Shown here: positions 7,688-16,169 of the stretch, in pieces
Numbering within the stretch: position 1 is the first letter of the stretch
How the letters are laid out: each line of letters begins with the position of its first letter
DNA from: Microbacterium esteraromaticum
GTDB lineage: Bacteria > Actinomycetota > Actinomycetes > Actinomycetales > Microbacteriaceae
NCBI RefSeq assembly: GCF_900163815.1
Contig: NZ_FUKO01000019.1
Span: forward strand, 248,001 to 312,000
Direction of reading: 5' to 3'
Length of the DNA: 64,000 nt
Notes under the pieces: model-generated
Told to the model about the DNA's origin: nothing
What the model saw: the letters and a program-made list of their open reading frames with translations, nothing else
Database searches by the model: none
Translations under genes and position numbers: made by a program

Positions 7688-8812
7688 GTGGGGGTTCGCG
7701 ATCTCGCGGAATACCCGTGGGATGCAGTCGAGCCCTATCGCGAGCGCGCTGCGCAGCATCCGAACGGCATCGTCGACCTCTCGATCGGTTCTCCCATCGA
7801 TTCCACCCCTGAGCTGATCAGGGCCGCTCTCACCGAAGCGACCGACGCGCATGGGTACCCGCAGACGACCGGCACGCCCGCAGTGCGCGAGGCGATCGTC
7901 GAATGGTATTCCCGGCGCCGCGGCGTGTCAGACCTGCGGATCGACAACGTGCTGCCGACGATCGGCTCGAAGGAGCTGGTCGCGCTGCTGCCGACGCTGC
8001 TCGGACTCGGCAAAGGCGACATCGTCGTGCACCCGCGCATCGCCTACCCGACCTACGCGGTCGGCGCTGTCGTCGCCGGAGCGACGCCGGTCGCTGTCGA
8101 TGACCCGGCGGAGTGGCCCGAGGGCGCGAAGCTGATCTGGGTCAACACTCCGGGCAATCCTGACGGTCGCACCTGGACGGTTGCAGAGCTCGCGGCAGCG
8201 GTTCGTCGCGCCCGCGAACTGGGCGCCGTGCTGGCCAGCGACGAATGCTACGCCGAACTCGGCTGGAGCGGCGCCTGGGCGACGGACCCGATTCCGTCTG
8301 TGCTCGATCCGCGCGTCACCGGTGGCACCCGGGCGGGGCTCCTCAGCGTCTACTCGCTGAGCAAGCAGTCGAACCTCGCCGGTTACCGCGCGGCCTTCGT
8401 CGCGGGCTGCGCGCGCATCGTCGAAGACCTGCTGACCGCCCGCAAGCACCTCGGTCTCATGCCACCCGCCCCGGTGCAGCATGCGATGGCGATCGCGCTC
8501 GGTGACGACGCGCACGTCGCCGAGCAGAAAGAGCGGTACCGGCAGAGGCGGGACGCGCTCATCCCCGCGCTGCAGGATGCCGGATTCCGCATCGACGGCT
8601 CAGAGGCCGGACTGTACCTGTGGGTGACAGAAGATCGTGACGCGTGGGACAGCATGGGGCGGCTCGCCGATCTCGGCATCCTCGCCGGTCCCGGCCACTT
8701 CTACGGAGAGAGCTCTCCGCACCACGTGCGGCTCTCGCTCACTGCTCCGCTGGAGCGGATTCACGCGGCGGCCACCCGCCTCGCAACTTCGGCGCCCACC
8801 CCTGGACTGTGA
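7688..8812 (+). CDS. dapC: Succinyldiaminopimelate transaminase
   Basis: 374 residues, class I/II PLP aminotransferase. Asn153 in NTPGNP, Asp185 in SDECY and the Schiff-base Lys226 in SLSKQSN are visible. The actinobacterial DapC subgroup follows ferredoxin, as here. It converts N-succinyl-2-amino-6-ketopimelate to N-succinyl-LL-diaminopimelate with glutamate as amino donor, in lysine and peptidoglycan precursor synthesis. dapD and dapE are about 4 kb downstream. GTG start, no gap from fdxA. Confidence 0.93.
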   Translation: MGVRDLAEYPWDAVEPYRERAAQHPNGIVDLSIGSPIDSTPELIRAALTEATDAHGYPQTTGTPAVREAIVEWYSRRRGVSDLRIDNVLPTIGSKELVALLPTLLGLGKGDIVVHPRIAYPTYAVGAVVAGATPVAVDDPAEWPEGAKLIWVNTPGNPDGRTWTVAELAAAVRRARELGAVLASDECYAELGWSGAWATDPIPSVLDPRVTGGTRAGLLSVYSLSKQSNLAGYRAAFVAGCARIVEDLLTARKHLGLMPPAPVQHAMAIALGDDAHVAEQKERYRQRRDALIPALQDAGFRIDGSEAGLYLWVTEDRDAWDSMGRLADLGILAGPGHFYGESSPHHVRLSLTAPLERIHAAATRLATSAPTPGL

Positions 8813-8871
8813 ACATCTCTCGCCGATCGGTCGATCTCTTGGCGGATGTCACAGTAGGCCGAGCGCGCGGC

Positions 8872-8877
8872 TAGGCT
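8872..8877 (+). promoter_or_regulatory. -10 of gltA
   Basis: TAGGCT. The predicted transcription start is near 8884, at the base of the folded leader. Confidence 0.5.
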
Positions 8878-8882
8878 GTAAA

Positions 8883-8931
8883 GGCGATGGGGCCGGGTTA
8901 TGCCGGCAGGCGCTCGACGCCGGACATCGCC
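8883..8931 (+). promoter_or_regulatory. Possible three-way junction in the gltA leader
   Basis: P1 GGCGATG (8883-8889) pairs with CATCGCC (8925-8931). Inside it, P2 GCCGG (8892-8896) pairs with CCGGC (8903-8907) around a 6-nt loop, and P3 GGCG (8909-8912) pairs with CGCC (8918-8921) around a 5-nt loop. About 20 nt of open sequence then lead to AGGAGG (8952-8957). All pairs are Watson-Crick, but chance folding is a risk at this G+C content. Confidence 0.4.
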
Positions 8932-8962
8932 CACGACGACATAGACGCAGCAGGAGGTTGGC

Positions 8963-10252
8963 GTGAGCGCAGCTCAGCCCGAGAAGGCGACTCTTTCCAT
9001 CGGAGATACGACGGCGGAGTTCCCCCTCCTGCGCTCGACCGGCGGTGTCGACAGCATCGATTTCTCGACGCTGACCCGTCAGACCGGCTACACCGGTCTC
9101 GACTACGGATTCGTGAACACGGCATCCACCAAGTCTGCCGTCACCTACATCGACGGCGACAAGGGCATCCTGCGCTACCGCGGCTATCCGATCGAGCAGA
9201 TCGCGAAGAACTGCACCTACCTCGAAGTCGCCTGGCTGCTGATCTACGGCGAGCTGCCCAGCGCTGACGAACTCGCCGACTTCGACGAGCGCGTGCGCCG
9301 GCACACCCTGCTGCACGAAGACCTCAAGCACTTCTTCTCGGCGCTCCCGCACACGGCGCACCCGATGTCTGTGCTGTCGTCGGCTGTCGCCGCACTGTCG
9401 ACGTACTACGAGGGCCAGACCGATCCCGCGAACCCCGAGCACGTCGAGCTCAACATGGTGCGCATGCTCGCGAAGCTGCCGGTCATCGCCGCCTATGCGC
9501 ACAAGAAGAGCGTCGGCCAGGCGTTCCTCTACCCCGACAACTCGCTGAGCTTCGTCGACAACTTCCTCAAGCTGAACTTCGGCGTGCACAGCGAGCCGTA
9601 CGAGGTCAACCCCGTGATGTCCAAGGCGCTCGAGCTGCTGCTGATCTTGCACGAGGATCACGAGCAGAACGCATCGACCTCGACCGTGCGGCTGGTCGGC
9701 TCGACGGGCGCGAACCAGTTCGCCTCGATCTCCGCCGGCATCCAGGCGCTCTCCGGGCCGCTGCACGGCGGTGCGAACGAGGCCGTGCTGACCATGCTCG
9801 GGCAGATCCGCGAGTCGGGTCAGAGTGTGCAGCGCTTCGTCGAGCGGGTGAAGAACAAGGAAGAGGGCGTCAAGCTCATGGGCTTCGGCCACCGGGTCTA
9901 CAAGAACTACGACCCGCGCGCCAAGCTCGTCAAGGAAGCAGCCGACGAGGTGCTTCGTGAACTCGGCGTCACCGACCCGCTGCTCGACCTCGCAAAGGAA
10001 CTCGAAGAGATTGCCCTCGCGGACGACTACTTCAAGGAGCGCCGGCTGTACCCGAACGTCGACTTCTACACGGGCGTCATCTACAAGGCGATGGGCTTCC
10101 CGACGCGCATGTTCACCGTGCTGTTCGCGATCGGGCGCCTGCCGGGCTGGCTCGCGCAGTGGCGCGAATTGAATCTTGACCCGCAGACGAAGATCGGGCG
10201 CCCGCAGCAGTTGTACACCGGCTCGCCCGAGCGCCAGTTCCCGATCCGCTGA
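8963..10252 (+). CDS. gltA: Citrate synthase
   Basis: 429 residues, the usual length for the hexameric type II enzyme. It condenses oxaloacetate and acetyl-CoA at the entry of the TCA cycle. Catalytic His268 (PLHGGANE), His310 (GFGHRVYKNYDPRA) and Asp367 (VDFYTG) are in place. The GTG start is fixed by AGGAGG at 8952-8957. The leader of about 80 nt upstream looks folded, unusual in a region where many genes are leaderless. Confidence 0.98.
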   Translation: MSAAQPEKATLSIGDTTAEFPLLRSTGGVDSIDFSTLTRQTGYTGLDYGFVNTASTKSAVTYIDGDKGILRYRGYPIEQIAKNCTYLEVAWLLIYGELPSADELADFDERVRRHTLLHEDLKHFFSALPHTAHPMSVLSSAVAALSTYYEGQTDPANPEHVELNMVRMLAKLPVIAAYAHKKSVGQAFLYPDNSLSFVDNFLKLNFGVHSEPYEVNPVMSKALELLLILHEDHEQNASTSTVRLVGSTGANQFASISAGIQALSGPLHGGANEAVLTMLGQIRESGQSVQRFVERVKNKEEGVKLMGFGHRVYKNYDPRAKLVKEAADEVLRELGVTDPLLDLAKELEEIALADDYFKERRLYPNVDFYTGVIYKAMGFPTRMFTVLFAIGRLPGWLAQWRELNLDPQTKIGRPQQLYTGSPERQFPIR

Positions 10253-10259
10253 GTCGGCT

Positions 10260-10757
10260 GTGCCGCTCGTCAGCGCTCAGATCGTCGTCCCGGTGGATCC
10301 GGCGACGGCATTCGCCGTCTCGCAGACGACGGGGGTGCTGCGCAAGCGCTGGGATCCGTTCATCAGCGAACAGCGCCACCTCGACGGCAAGACGGTCGCG
10401 GCCAAAGGTGTGCGGACGTTCACGCGTCAGCGCCTCGGCTTCACGATGATCAGCCGCTACGCGTCATTCGCACCGCCGACGAGCGCGGGAATGATGATGG
10501 AGTCCGGGCCCTGGTTCTTCGAGAAGCTCGGCGGTGGCTGGCGCTTCACGCCGACCGATGACGGCACCTCGACGCTGGCCGTCTGGAAGTACAACTTCGC
10601 GTGCCGGCCAGCCTGGCTCGCGCCGATCGCCGAGTGGATCGGCGCCCGCGTGCTGGGCTATGAGATTCGCGCTCGCATTCGCGGCTTCGCAAAAGGATGC
10701 GCAGACCCGGTCGTGCTGGCCGCCGTCCGCGAACAGCAGACGGATGCCGGCAGCTGA
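10260..10757 (+). CDS. SRPBCC/START-like domain protein
   Basis: 165 residues from GTG 10260; earlier starts would lie inside gltA. The sequence begins with an SRPBCC-like strand pattern (VPVDPATAFAVSQTTGVLRKRWDPF), where a hydrophobic ligand pocket is expected. No catalytic residues can be named. It follows gltA by 7 bases and has no promoter of its own that I can see, so it is probably co-transcribed. Function unknown. Confidence 0.75.
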   Translation: MPLVSAQIVVPVDPATAFAVSQTTGVLRKRWDPFISEQRHLDGKTVAAKGVRTFTRQRLGFTMISRYASFAPPTSAGMMMESGPWFFEKLGGGWRFTPTDDGTSTLAVWKYNFACRPAWLAPIAEWIGARVLGYEIRARIRGFAKGCADPVVLAAVREQQTDAGS

Positions 10758-10774
10758 GCGCTGCACGGCATCCG
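10741..10774. terminator. Bidirectional hairpin between the SRPBCC gene and the helicase gene
   Basis: CGGATGCCGGCAGC (10741-10754) pairs with GCTGC-A-CGGCATCCG (10760-10774) with one bulged A. The loop is the stop region TGAGC. There is no U-tract, so termination is likely but not certain. Confidence 0.55.
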
Positions 10775-10791
10775 TCGGATGAGAGCTGAGG

Positions 10792-12279
10792 TCAGTGCCC
10801 CTGCGGGCGGCTGACGCGACGCGATCCCTGCGGACGGCTGTGCCCGGCGCCCTGCGCGGGACGCGACGACGAGCTGTAGACGCGATCTGAGTGCGCGGGA
10901 CGCTCTCCGCGCTGTGCCTGGTCGCGCGAGCCCTGGCCCTGCGAGCCGCCAGTCGAGCGACGGCGTCCACCGGTTCCGGCGGCTGCCTGGTCGCGGGACT
11001 GGCCACCGCGGCGGCCGTTGCCGCCGCCCTGGCTGCTGCGTGAGCCGCTGCGTCCGGCCTTCGGCTTGCCCTGCACCTGCTGCGGCTGAACCGGAGCGGG
11101 GCGCACATGCGGAGCCTTCTCGCCGACGAGGCCGTGCACGGCCTCCGCAGTGGCGGGCTCCGGCAGCACGGCGATGGCGGCCTTGCGCAGCAAGTCCTTC
11201 ACATCGCGGCGCTGCTCGGGAAGCATCACGGTCACGACGGTGCCTGCCGCGCCTGCGCGAGCGGTGCGACCGGAGCGGTGCAAGTATGCCTTGTGCTCGA
11301 CGGGCGGGTCGACGTGCACGACGAGCTCCACCTCGTCGACGTGCACGCCACGGGCTGCGACATCGGTTGCGACGAGGACGCGCACGCCGCCGTTGGCCGG
11401 ATCGGCGCTGAACGCGGCGAGGTTGCGCTCACGCGCGTTCTGGCCGAGGTTGCCGTGCAGATCGACCGACGGGATGCCCGAGGCGGTGAGCTGCTTGGCG
11501 AGCTTCTTCGCTTGGTGCTTCGTGCGGGTGAAGAGGATGCGGCGGCCGAGGCCCGATGCGAGGTCTTCGATGAGGTGCTTCTTGGCGTCGGCATCGGCGG
11601 CGACGAGCACGCGGTGCGTCATCTCGCCGGTCGGCACACTCGACTCATCGACCTCATGGCTGATGGCGTTGTGCAGGAAGCGCTTGGCCAGCGAGTCGAT
11701 GCCGCGATCCAGGGTGGCGCTGAAGAGCAGTCGCTGTCCGTTCGCCGGGGTTGCGTTCAGGATGCGGGTGACACCGGGCAAGAACCCGAGGTCGGCCATG
11801 TGATCGGCCTCATCGAGCACGGCGACTTCGACCGCGTTCAGCGAGACGACGCCCTGCTTCATGAGGTCTTCGAGGCGGCCGGGGCAGGCGACGACGATGT
11901 CGACACCGGAGCGGAGCGCCTGCTCCTGCGGGCGCTGGCTGACTCCGCCGAAGACGGTGGTGACGCGCATGCCGGCGGCGGCAGCGAGTGGAGAGATGGT
12001 TGCGGCGATCTGCGAGGCGAGTTCGCGGGTGGGGGCGAGCACGAGACCGCGTGGGCGGCTGGCCTGGGTCTTCTTGCCGGAGGCAGACAGGCGTGCAACG
12101 AGCGGAAGGGCGAAGGCGATGGTCTTGCCGCTGCCGGTGCGGCCGCGGCCGAGCACGTCGCGGCCGGCGAGGGAATCGGGGAGCGTGTCGCGCTGAATGG
12201 CGAACGCCTCGGTCTTGCCGTCGGCGGCGAGAACGGTGGCGAGGGCGGCGGGCACGCCGAGATCGAGGAAAGAAGGCAT
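10792..12279 (-). CDS. DEAD-box RNA helicase with basic Gly/Arg/Ser-rich tail
   Basis: 495 residues. Conserved core motifs: Walker A GRTGSGKT (46-53), PTRELA, DEAD (VLDEADHM), SAT (LLFSATLD) and HRSGRTAR. Beyond about residue 370 the chain becomes a low-complexity tail of Arg, Gly, Gln and Ser (RSGSRSSQGGGNGRRGG), typical of cold-shock and ribosome-assembly helicases that bind RNA through the tail. The ATG at 12279 begins the conserved region (MPSFLDLGVP); earlier in-frame codons fall in the leader. An ACGGAGA site is about 15 bases upstream. Confidence 0.94.
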   Translation of the reverse strand: MPSFLDLGVPAALATVLAADGKTEAFAIQRDTLPDSLAGRDVLGRGRTGSGKTIAFALPLVARLSASGKKTQASRPRGLVLAPTRELASQIAATISPLAAAAGMRVTTVFGGVSQRPQEQALRSGVDIVVACPGRLEDLMKQGVVSLNAVEVAVLDEADHMADLGFLPGVTRILNATPANGQRLLFSATLDRGIDSLAKRFLHNAISHEVDESSVPTGEMTHRVLVAADADAKKHLIEDLASGLGRRILFTRTKHQAKKLAKQLTASGIPSVDLHGNLGQNARERNLAAFSADPANGGVRVLVATDVAARGVHVDEVELVVHVDPPVEHKAYLHRSGRTARAGAAGTVVTVMLPEQRRDVKDLLRKAAIAVLPEPATAEAVHGLVGEKAPHVRPAPVQPQQVQGKPKAGRSGSRSSQGGGNGRRGGQSRDQAAAGTGGRRRSTGGSQGQGSRDQAQRGERPAHSDRVYSSSSRPAQGAGHSRPQGSRRVSRPQGH

Positions 12280-12439
12280 AGAAGTAGAAGAATCTCCGTG
12301 AAAGCGCAGGCAGAATCTGCTGCGGTAATGGGGCGACGGCGCGGGATCGCGCATCGTTTCGCCGCTCGAGATGCCGCGGCCGGATGCCGGTGCGGAAGTG
12401 TTTCGACGACGCAGACGTCTCGCAGAGCGAGGGGCGTCG
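12280..12439 (-). promoter_or_regulatory. Long 5' leader of the DEAD-box helicase gene
   Basis: From the TAGTGT -10 (12446-12451, minus strand) the predicted start is near 12439, giving about 160 nt of untranslated leader that ends in a pyrimidine-rich stretch (TTCTTCTACTTCT) before the ATG. No conserved ORF inside. Confidence 0.4.
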
Positions 12440-12445
12440 GGTTCA

Positions 12446-12451
12446 ACACTA
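12446..12451 (-). promoter_or_regulatory. Possible -10 of the DEAD-box helicase gene
   Basis: TAGTGT read on the minus strand, preceded by CCTGT. Confidence 0.4.
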
Positions 12452-12512
12452 ACAGGAACGGCTGTGCACCGACTGTGCCGCGAGCCTGGAGGCAGTCCGA
12501 CGGCAGTGCCGT

Positions 12513-13469
12513 TCAGGCGTGCAGGGTGTCGTTGAGCTGGACTCCGCGGCCCGCGCGCTGGAGCACCTCGACGGCGCCGGAGAGTGAATTCCTGCGGAAC
12601 AGCAGACCGTTGCCACCGGAGAGCTCTGCTGCCTTGACCGTCGGCTGCGTCCCGGCGTTCGTGGGAGCAGCATCCACCAGCACCACCTTCGTGCCGGCAG
12701 TCAGGTAAAGCCCTGCCTCGACGATGCAGTCGTCGCCGAGCGAGATGCCGATTCCGGCGTTGGCGCCGAGCAGCGTGCGCGCACCGATCGTGATGCGTTG
12801 CGCACCGCCGCCCGAGAGGGTGCCCATGATCGACGCACCACCGCCGATGTCGCTGCCATCTCCGATGGTGACGCCCTGCGAGATGCGGCCCTCGACCATG
12901 GCGGCGCCGAGCGTGCCGGCATTGAAATTGACGAAGCCCTCGTGCATGACCACGGTTCCGGGGGAGAGGTGCGCACCCAGGCGCACGCGGGAGGCATCGG
13001 CGATGCGCACGCCCTTGGGCTGCACGTAGTCAGTGAGTCGCGGAAACTTGTCGATTCCCTGCACCTGGATGCCGTTGCGCTGCAGGTGCGGACGCAGCCG
13101 CGCAGCATCCGCTGGCAGCAGGGGACCGGCATTCGTCCACGCGACGGTCGGCAGGTGCGCGAAGATGCCGTCGAGGTTCAGATCGTTCGGTCGCACCAGG
13201 AGGTGCGACAGGGCATGCAGTCGCAGGTAGGCGTCTGCCGTGGATGCCGGCGGCGAATCGAGGTCGATGCTCAGCCGTACTGCTGCGACAGTGACGGCAC
13301 GGCGCTCGTCTGCGCCGGTGTGCGCATTCCAGGCCTCCGCACGGTCAGCATCCGCTCCTTCGAGCTCTGCCGCGCCGAGGCCGAGTTCGGGAAACCAGGC
13401 GTCCAGCACGATGTCTTCCGCTGCGACCGTGGTCAGGCCGATTCCCCACACCGTGCGCGCGCTGTTCAT
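12513..13469 (-). CDS. dapD: 2,3,4,5-tetrahydropyridine-2,6-dicarboxylate N-succinyltransferase
   Basis: 318 residues. The actinobacterial DapD form: an alpha/beta N-terminal domain, then a left-handed beta-helix of hexapeptide repeats (about 170-270; VRIADASRVRLGAHLSPGT, VEGRISQGVTIGDGSDIGGG). It transfers succinyl from succinyl-CoA to tetrahydrodipicolinate, the step before DapC. The open frame extends upstream, but ATG 13469 starts the family sequence (MNSARTVWGIGL) and has TACCTT six bases ahead. Divergent from dapE across 65 bases. Confidence 0.95.
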   Translation of the reverse strand: MNSARTVWGIGLTTVAAEDIVLDAWFPELGLGAAELEGADADRAEAWNAHTGADERRAVTVAAVRLSIDLDSPPASTADAYLRLHALSHLLVRPNDLNLDGIFAHLPTVAWTNAGPLLPADAARLRPHLQRNGIQVQGIDKFPRLTDYVQPKGVRIADASRVRLGAHLSPGTVVMHEGFVNFNAGTLGAAMVEGRISQGVTIGDGSDIGGGASIMGTLSGGGAQRITIGARTLLGANAGIGISLGDDCIVEAGLYLTAGTKVVLVDAAPTNAGTQPTVKAAELSGGNGLLFRRNSLSGAVEVLQRAGRGVQLNDTLHA

Positions 13470-13475
13470 CCGTCT

Positions 13476-13481
13476 AAGGTA
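13476..13481 (-). promoter_or_regulatory. Leaderless -10 of dapD
   Basis: TACCTT, 6 nt before ATG 13469 on the minus strand. Confidence 0.6.
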
Positions 13482-13522
13482 GCGCCGTCCGACTCGCACA
13501 CGATGCGCGATGTCGACGTCGC

Positions 13523-13528
13523 TAGGCT
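13523..13528 (+). promoter_or_regulatory. Leaderless -10 of dapE
   Basis: TAGGCT, 6 nt before ATG 13535. The dapD and dapE -10 elements face away from each other within 53 bp. Confidence 0.6.
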
Positions 13529-13534
13529 GGGGCC

Positions 13535-14608
13535 ATGGTGCTCGATCTGACCGCATCCTCTGTCGACCTCACTCGCATGATCTGCGATATCGAGAGCGTC
13601 TCGGGTGGTGAAGCGCGCCTCGCCGACGAGATCGAGGCGGCGGTGAGCGGTCTCGATCACCTCGAGGTGATTCGCCACGGCAACACCGTCGTCGCTCGCA
13701 CCGAGCTCGGCCGCCCACAGCGGGTGGTCATCGCCGGACACATCGATACCGTCCCGATCAACGGCAATGTGCCCACCCGCGACGTCGAAATAGACGGCAC
13801 GGCCTTCCTCTGGGGCCGCGGCACGGTCGATATGAAAGCCGGCGTCGCCGTACAACTGAAACTCGCGGCAGAACTCACCGACCCCGCCGTCGACATCACT
13901 TGGATGTGGTACGACAACGAGGAGGTCGACGAGGCGCAGAACGGCCTGTTCCTTCTCGCGTCGGCGCGACCCGAGCTGTTCGCCGCCGACTTCGCGATTC
14001 TCGGCGAGCCGTCTGATGGGCGCGTCGAGGGCGGATGCAATGGCACCATGCGCGCGATCATCCGCACGCACGGCGTCAGGGCGCACAGCGCGCGCTCGTG
14101 GGTGGGGGAGAACGCGATTCACGGCGCGGCGCCCATCCTCGCTCGGCTCGCCGAGTACCGTGCCCGTGAAATCGAGGTCGAGGGACTCGGCTATCGCGAG
14201 GGGCTGAACGCGGTCAGCATCCGCGGCGGGGTCGCGGGCAACGTCATCCCCGACCTGTGCGAAGTCGAGGTCAACTACCGATTTGCTCCGAGCAAGAGCG
14301 TCGACGACGCCGAGGCGCACATCCGCGCGGCGTTCGCCGGGTTCGAGATCGAGATCACGGATGCGGCAGCCGGCGCGCGCCCGGGTCTCGACGCGCCCAT
14401 CGCGCAGCGCTTCGTCGCTGCTGTCGGGGGAGAGGCGCACGCCAAGTACGGGTGGACCGATGTCGCGCGCTTCTCGGCGATGGGCGTTCCCGCCGTGAAC
14501 TACGGGCCCGGAGACCCGCACCTCGCGCATCATGACGAGGAGCGAGTGCCGTTGTCGCAGATCAACGACGTCGAGCGCGGACTGCGGGCGTGGCTCACCG
14601 CCTCCTGA
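13535..14608 (+). CDS. dapE: Succinyl-diaminopimelate desuccinylase
   Basis: 357 residues, M20 metallopeptidase family. Two-zinc ligands and catalytic residues are visible: AGHIDTVP, RGTVDMKAG, the DNEEVDE pair, LGEPSDG and the C-terminal LAHHDEE. It releases succinate from N-succinyl-LL-diaminopimelate to give LL-DAP for lysine and cell wall. With dapC and dapD in the window, the succinylase branch is nearly complete. The next gene starts 19 bases before its stop. Confidence 0.95.
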   Translation: MVLDLTASSVDLTRMICDIESVSGGEARLADEIEAAVSGLDHLEVIRHGNTVVARTELGRPQRVVIAGHIDTVPINGNVPTRDVEIDGTAFLWGRGTVDMKAGVAVQLKLAAELTDPAVDITWMWYDNEEVDEAQNGLFLLASARPELFAADFAILGEPSDGRVEGGCNGTMRAIIRTHGVRAHSARSWVGENAIHGAAPILARLAEYRAREIEVEGLGYREGLNAVSIRGGVAGNVIPDLCEVEVNYRFAPSKSVDDAEAHIRAAFAGFEIEITDAAAGARPGLDAPIAQRFVAAVGGEAHAKYGWTDVARFSAMGVPAVNYGPGDPHLAHHDEERVPLSQINDVERGLRAWLTAS

Positions 14609-15804
14609 CCGCTGGCATCCGTCACTGGGTGCAGCTGCCCGTCACCGGGCGGATCGCGGTCATCTACCTGCTCGCGCGGCTGGTCACGACGTCGTTCTTC
14701 GTGCTCGCGGCATCGCTTTCCACTCCATCGTCTCGCTTCGGCATGCAACCTGGCCTGGGCGACTACGTGCTCGGATGGGATGCGCAGTGGTACTGGTGGG
14801 TGGCCGAGAACGGCTACCCGAGCACACTGCCGACGATCGACACCGGGGCGGTGGCCGAGAACGCCTGGGCGTTCATGCCGGTGTATGCGTTCGTCGCGAA
14901 GGCGGCGGGGTTCAGCAACTGGGGGGCCGGCGCGCTGCTGATCTCGCTGGTGGCAGGATTTCTCGCCTGTCTGGCACTGCACCGTCTGCTGCGCGATCGG
15001 ATCGGAGGCACGGCGGCGATGTGGGCGGTCGCGTTCTTCGCCTGCGGGCCGCTGGCCGCGTTGTTTCAGGTCGGATACGCCGAGGTGCTCTTCGTCCTGC
15101 TGCTGCTGGTAGCCCTCGACCTTGTCGCTCGGCATCGGTACGGCCTGCTGTATCTGGTGGTGCCGGTGATGGGTTTCACCCGCCCCGGCATCCTGGCATT
15201 CGCTCTGTTCCTCGGGCTCCACGGCATCATGCGCTGGAGGCGACGGCGCGACGACCCGCTGCCCACCCGGCATATCGTGCACATCGTCGCGCTGGGTGCG
15301 CTCACCACCGTCGTGGGCTTCTCGTGGCAGGTCATCGCCGCGGTGGTGACCGGAGAACCCGGAGCGTACCTGCAGACCGAGCTCGCGTGGCGCCGCAACT
15401 GGATCGACGACCCACCCGCTGATTTCCTGCCGTTCGACGGCTTCGTGCGGGGCGCGCAGTTCTGGGCGTCGCAATGGGGGCTTGCGGACTGGCTCGGCGT
15501 GGCTGCACTCGGTGTGCTGGTCGTCGGCGCGGCGCTGCTTCTGCTGCGCTCGCCGTCCGTGCGCAAGCTCGGGCCGGACGTGCGACTGTGGAGTGCGAGC
15601 TACCTGCTGTACCTGCTGGCGGTGTTCTTTCCGCAATCCAGCACGCTGCGACTGCTGATGCCGCTCACGCCTCTGTGGGGAGCGCTCGCGGTGCCCCGAT
15701 CGCGGCTGTATCGGTGGGGGCTGCTGCTGGCATGCCTGATCGGGCAGTGGCTGTGGATCTATTCGATGTACGGCCTTGCCCAGACGTTCTGGCAGGTTCC
15801 GTAG
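14590..15804 (+). CDS. GT-C family membrane mannosyltransferase (PIG-V-like)
   Basis: 404 residues with about ten membrane segments. The first outer loop contains GWDAQWYWWVAENGYP, the acidic Asp and aromatic pattern of PIG-V-type glycosyltransferases that use polyprenyl-phosphate sugars outside the membrane; GFTRPGILAFAL is another family segment. The donor is probably polyprenol-phosphate-mannose, the acceptor unknown. The GTG at 14590 overlaps dapE by 19 nt; a second GTG at 14629 is possible. Likely coupled to dapE only by position. Confidence 0.82.
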   Translation: MAHRLLTAGIRHWVQLPVTGRIAVIYLLARLVTTSFFVLAASLSTPSSRFGMQPGLGDYVLGWDAQWYWWVAENGYPSTLPTIDTGAVAENAWAFMPVYAFVAKAAGFSNWGAGALLISLVAGFLACLALHRLLRDRIGGTAAMWAVAFFACGPLAALFQVGYAEVLFVLLLLVALDLVARHRYGLLYLVVPVMGFTRPGILAFALFLGLHGIMRWRRRRDDPLPTRHIVHIVALGALTTVVGFSWQVIAAVVTGEPGAYLQTELAWRRNWIDDPPADFLPFDGFVRGAQFWASQWGLADWLGVAALGVLVVGAALLLLRSPSVRKLGPDVRLWSASYLLYLLAVFFPQSSTLRLLMPLTPLWGALAVPRSRLYRWGLLLACLIGQWLWIYSMYGLAQTFWQVP

Positions 15805-15879
15805 CCGTTGCAGACCCGGTAACCGACGATTCACACCTCGATTGTGTCGTGGCGGCGCACCGAGGTCGGCGGCTACCGA

Positions 15880-15885
15880 TAAACT
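15880..15885 (+). promoter_or_regulatory. Possible -10 of the DUF3117 gene
   Basis: TAAACT, giving a leader of about 26 nt that carries the AAAGGGAG ribosome site. Confidence 0.4.
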
Positions 15886-15917
15886 CGACATATACCACCG
15901 AGGGAAAGGGAGCCACG

Positions 15918-16091
15918 ATGGCAGCGATGAAGCCAAGGACGGGCGACGGGCCGATGGAGGCCGTGAAGGAAGGACGACTGATCATCGTGCGGGTTCCGCT
16001 CGAAGGCGGCGGACGCCTGGTCGTCTCCGTGAACGACGCTGAGGCGAAGGAGCTTCACGGCGTGCTCGACGCCGTTGTGAACCCGGCCTGA
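15918..16091 (+). CDS. DUF3117 small conserved protein
   Basis: 57 residues. The sequence MAAMKPRTGDGPMEAVKEG followed by IVRVPLEGGGRLVVS is the DUF3117 family, nearly invariant across Actinobacteria and always about 55 residues. AAAGGGAG just upstream fixes the ATG; the longer frame before it overlaps the preceding gene and is not coding. Function unknown. Strong conservation and a strong terminator suggest high expression. Confidence 0.92.
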   Translation: MAAMKPRTGDGPMEAVKEGRLIIVRVPLEGGGRLVVSVNDAEAKELHGVLDAVVNPA

Positions 16092-16102
16092 GACACTGAC
16101 AG

Positions 16103-16140
16103 GAAGAAGGGCGATGGATCATTCCATCGCCCTTCTTCTA
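16103..16140. terminator. Bidirectional terminator between DUF3117 and the O-methyltransferase gene
   Basis: Perfect 16-bp stem GAAGAAGGGCGATGGA (16103-16118) / TCCATCGCCCTTCTTC (16123-16138), 4-nt loop. The A/T pairs at the base give U-rich tails both ways. Confidence 0.9.
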
Positions 16141-16169
16141 CGTCTGGGGGACGTGTCCGCGCGTCGTCG

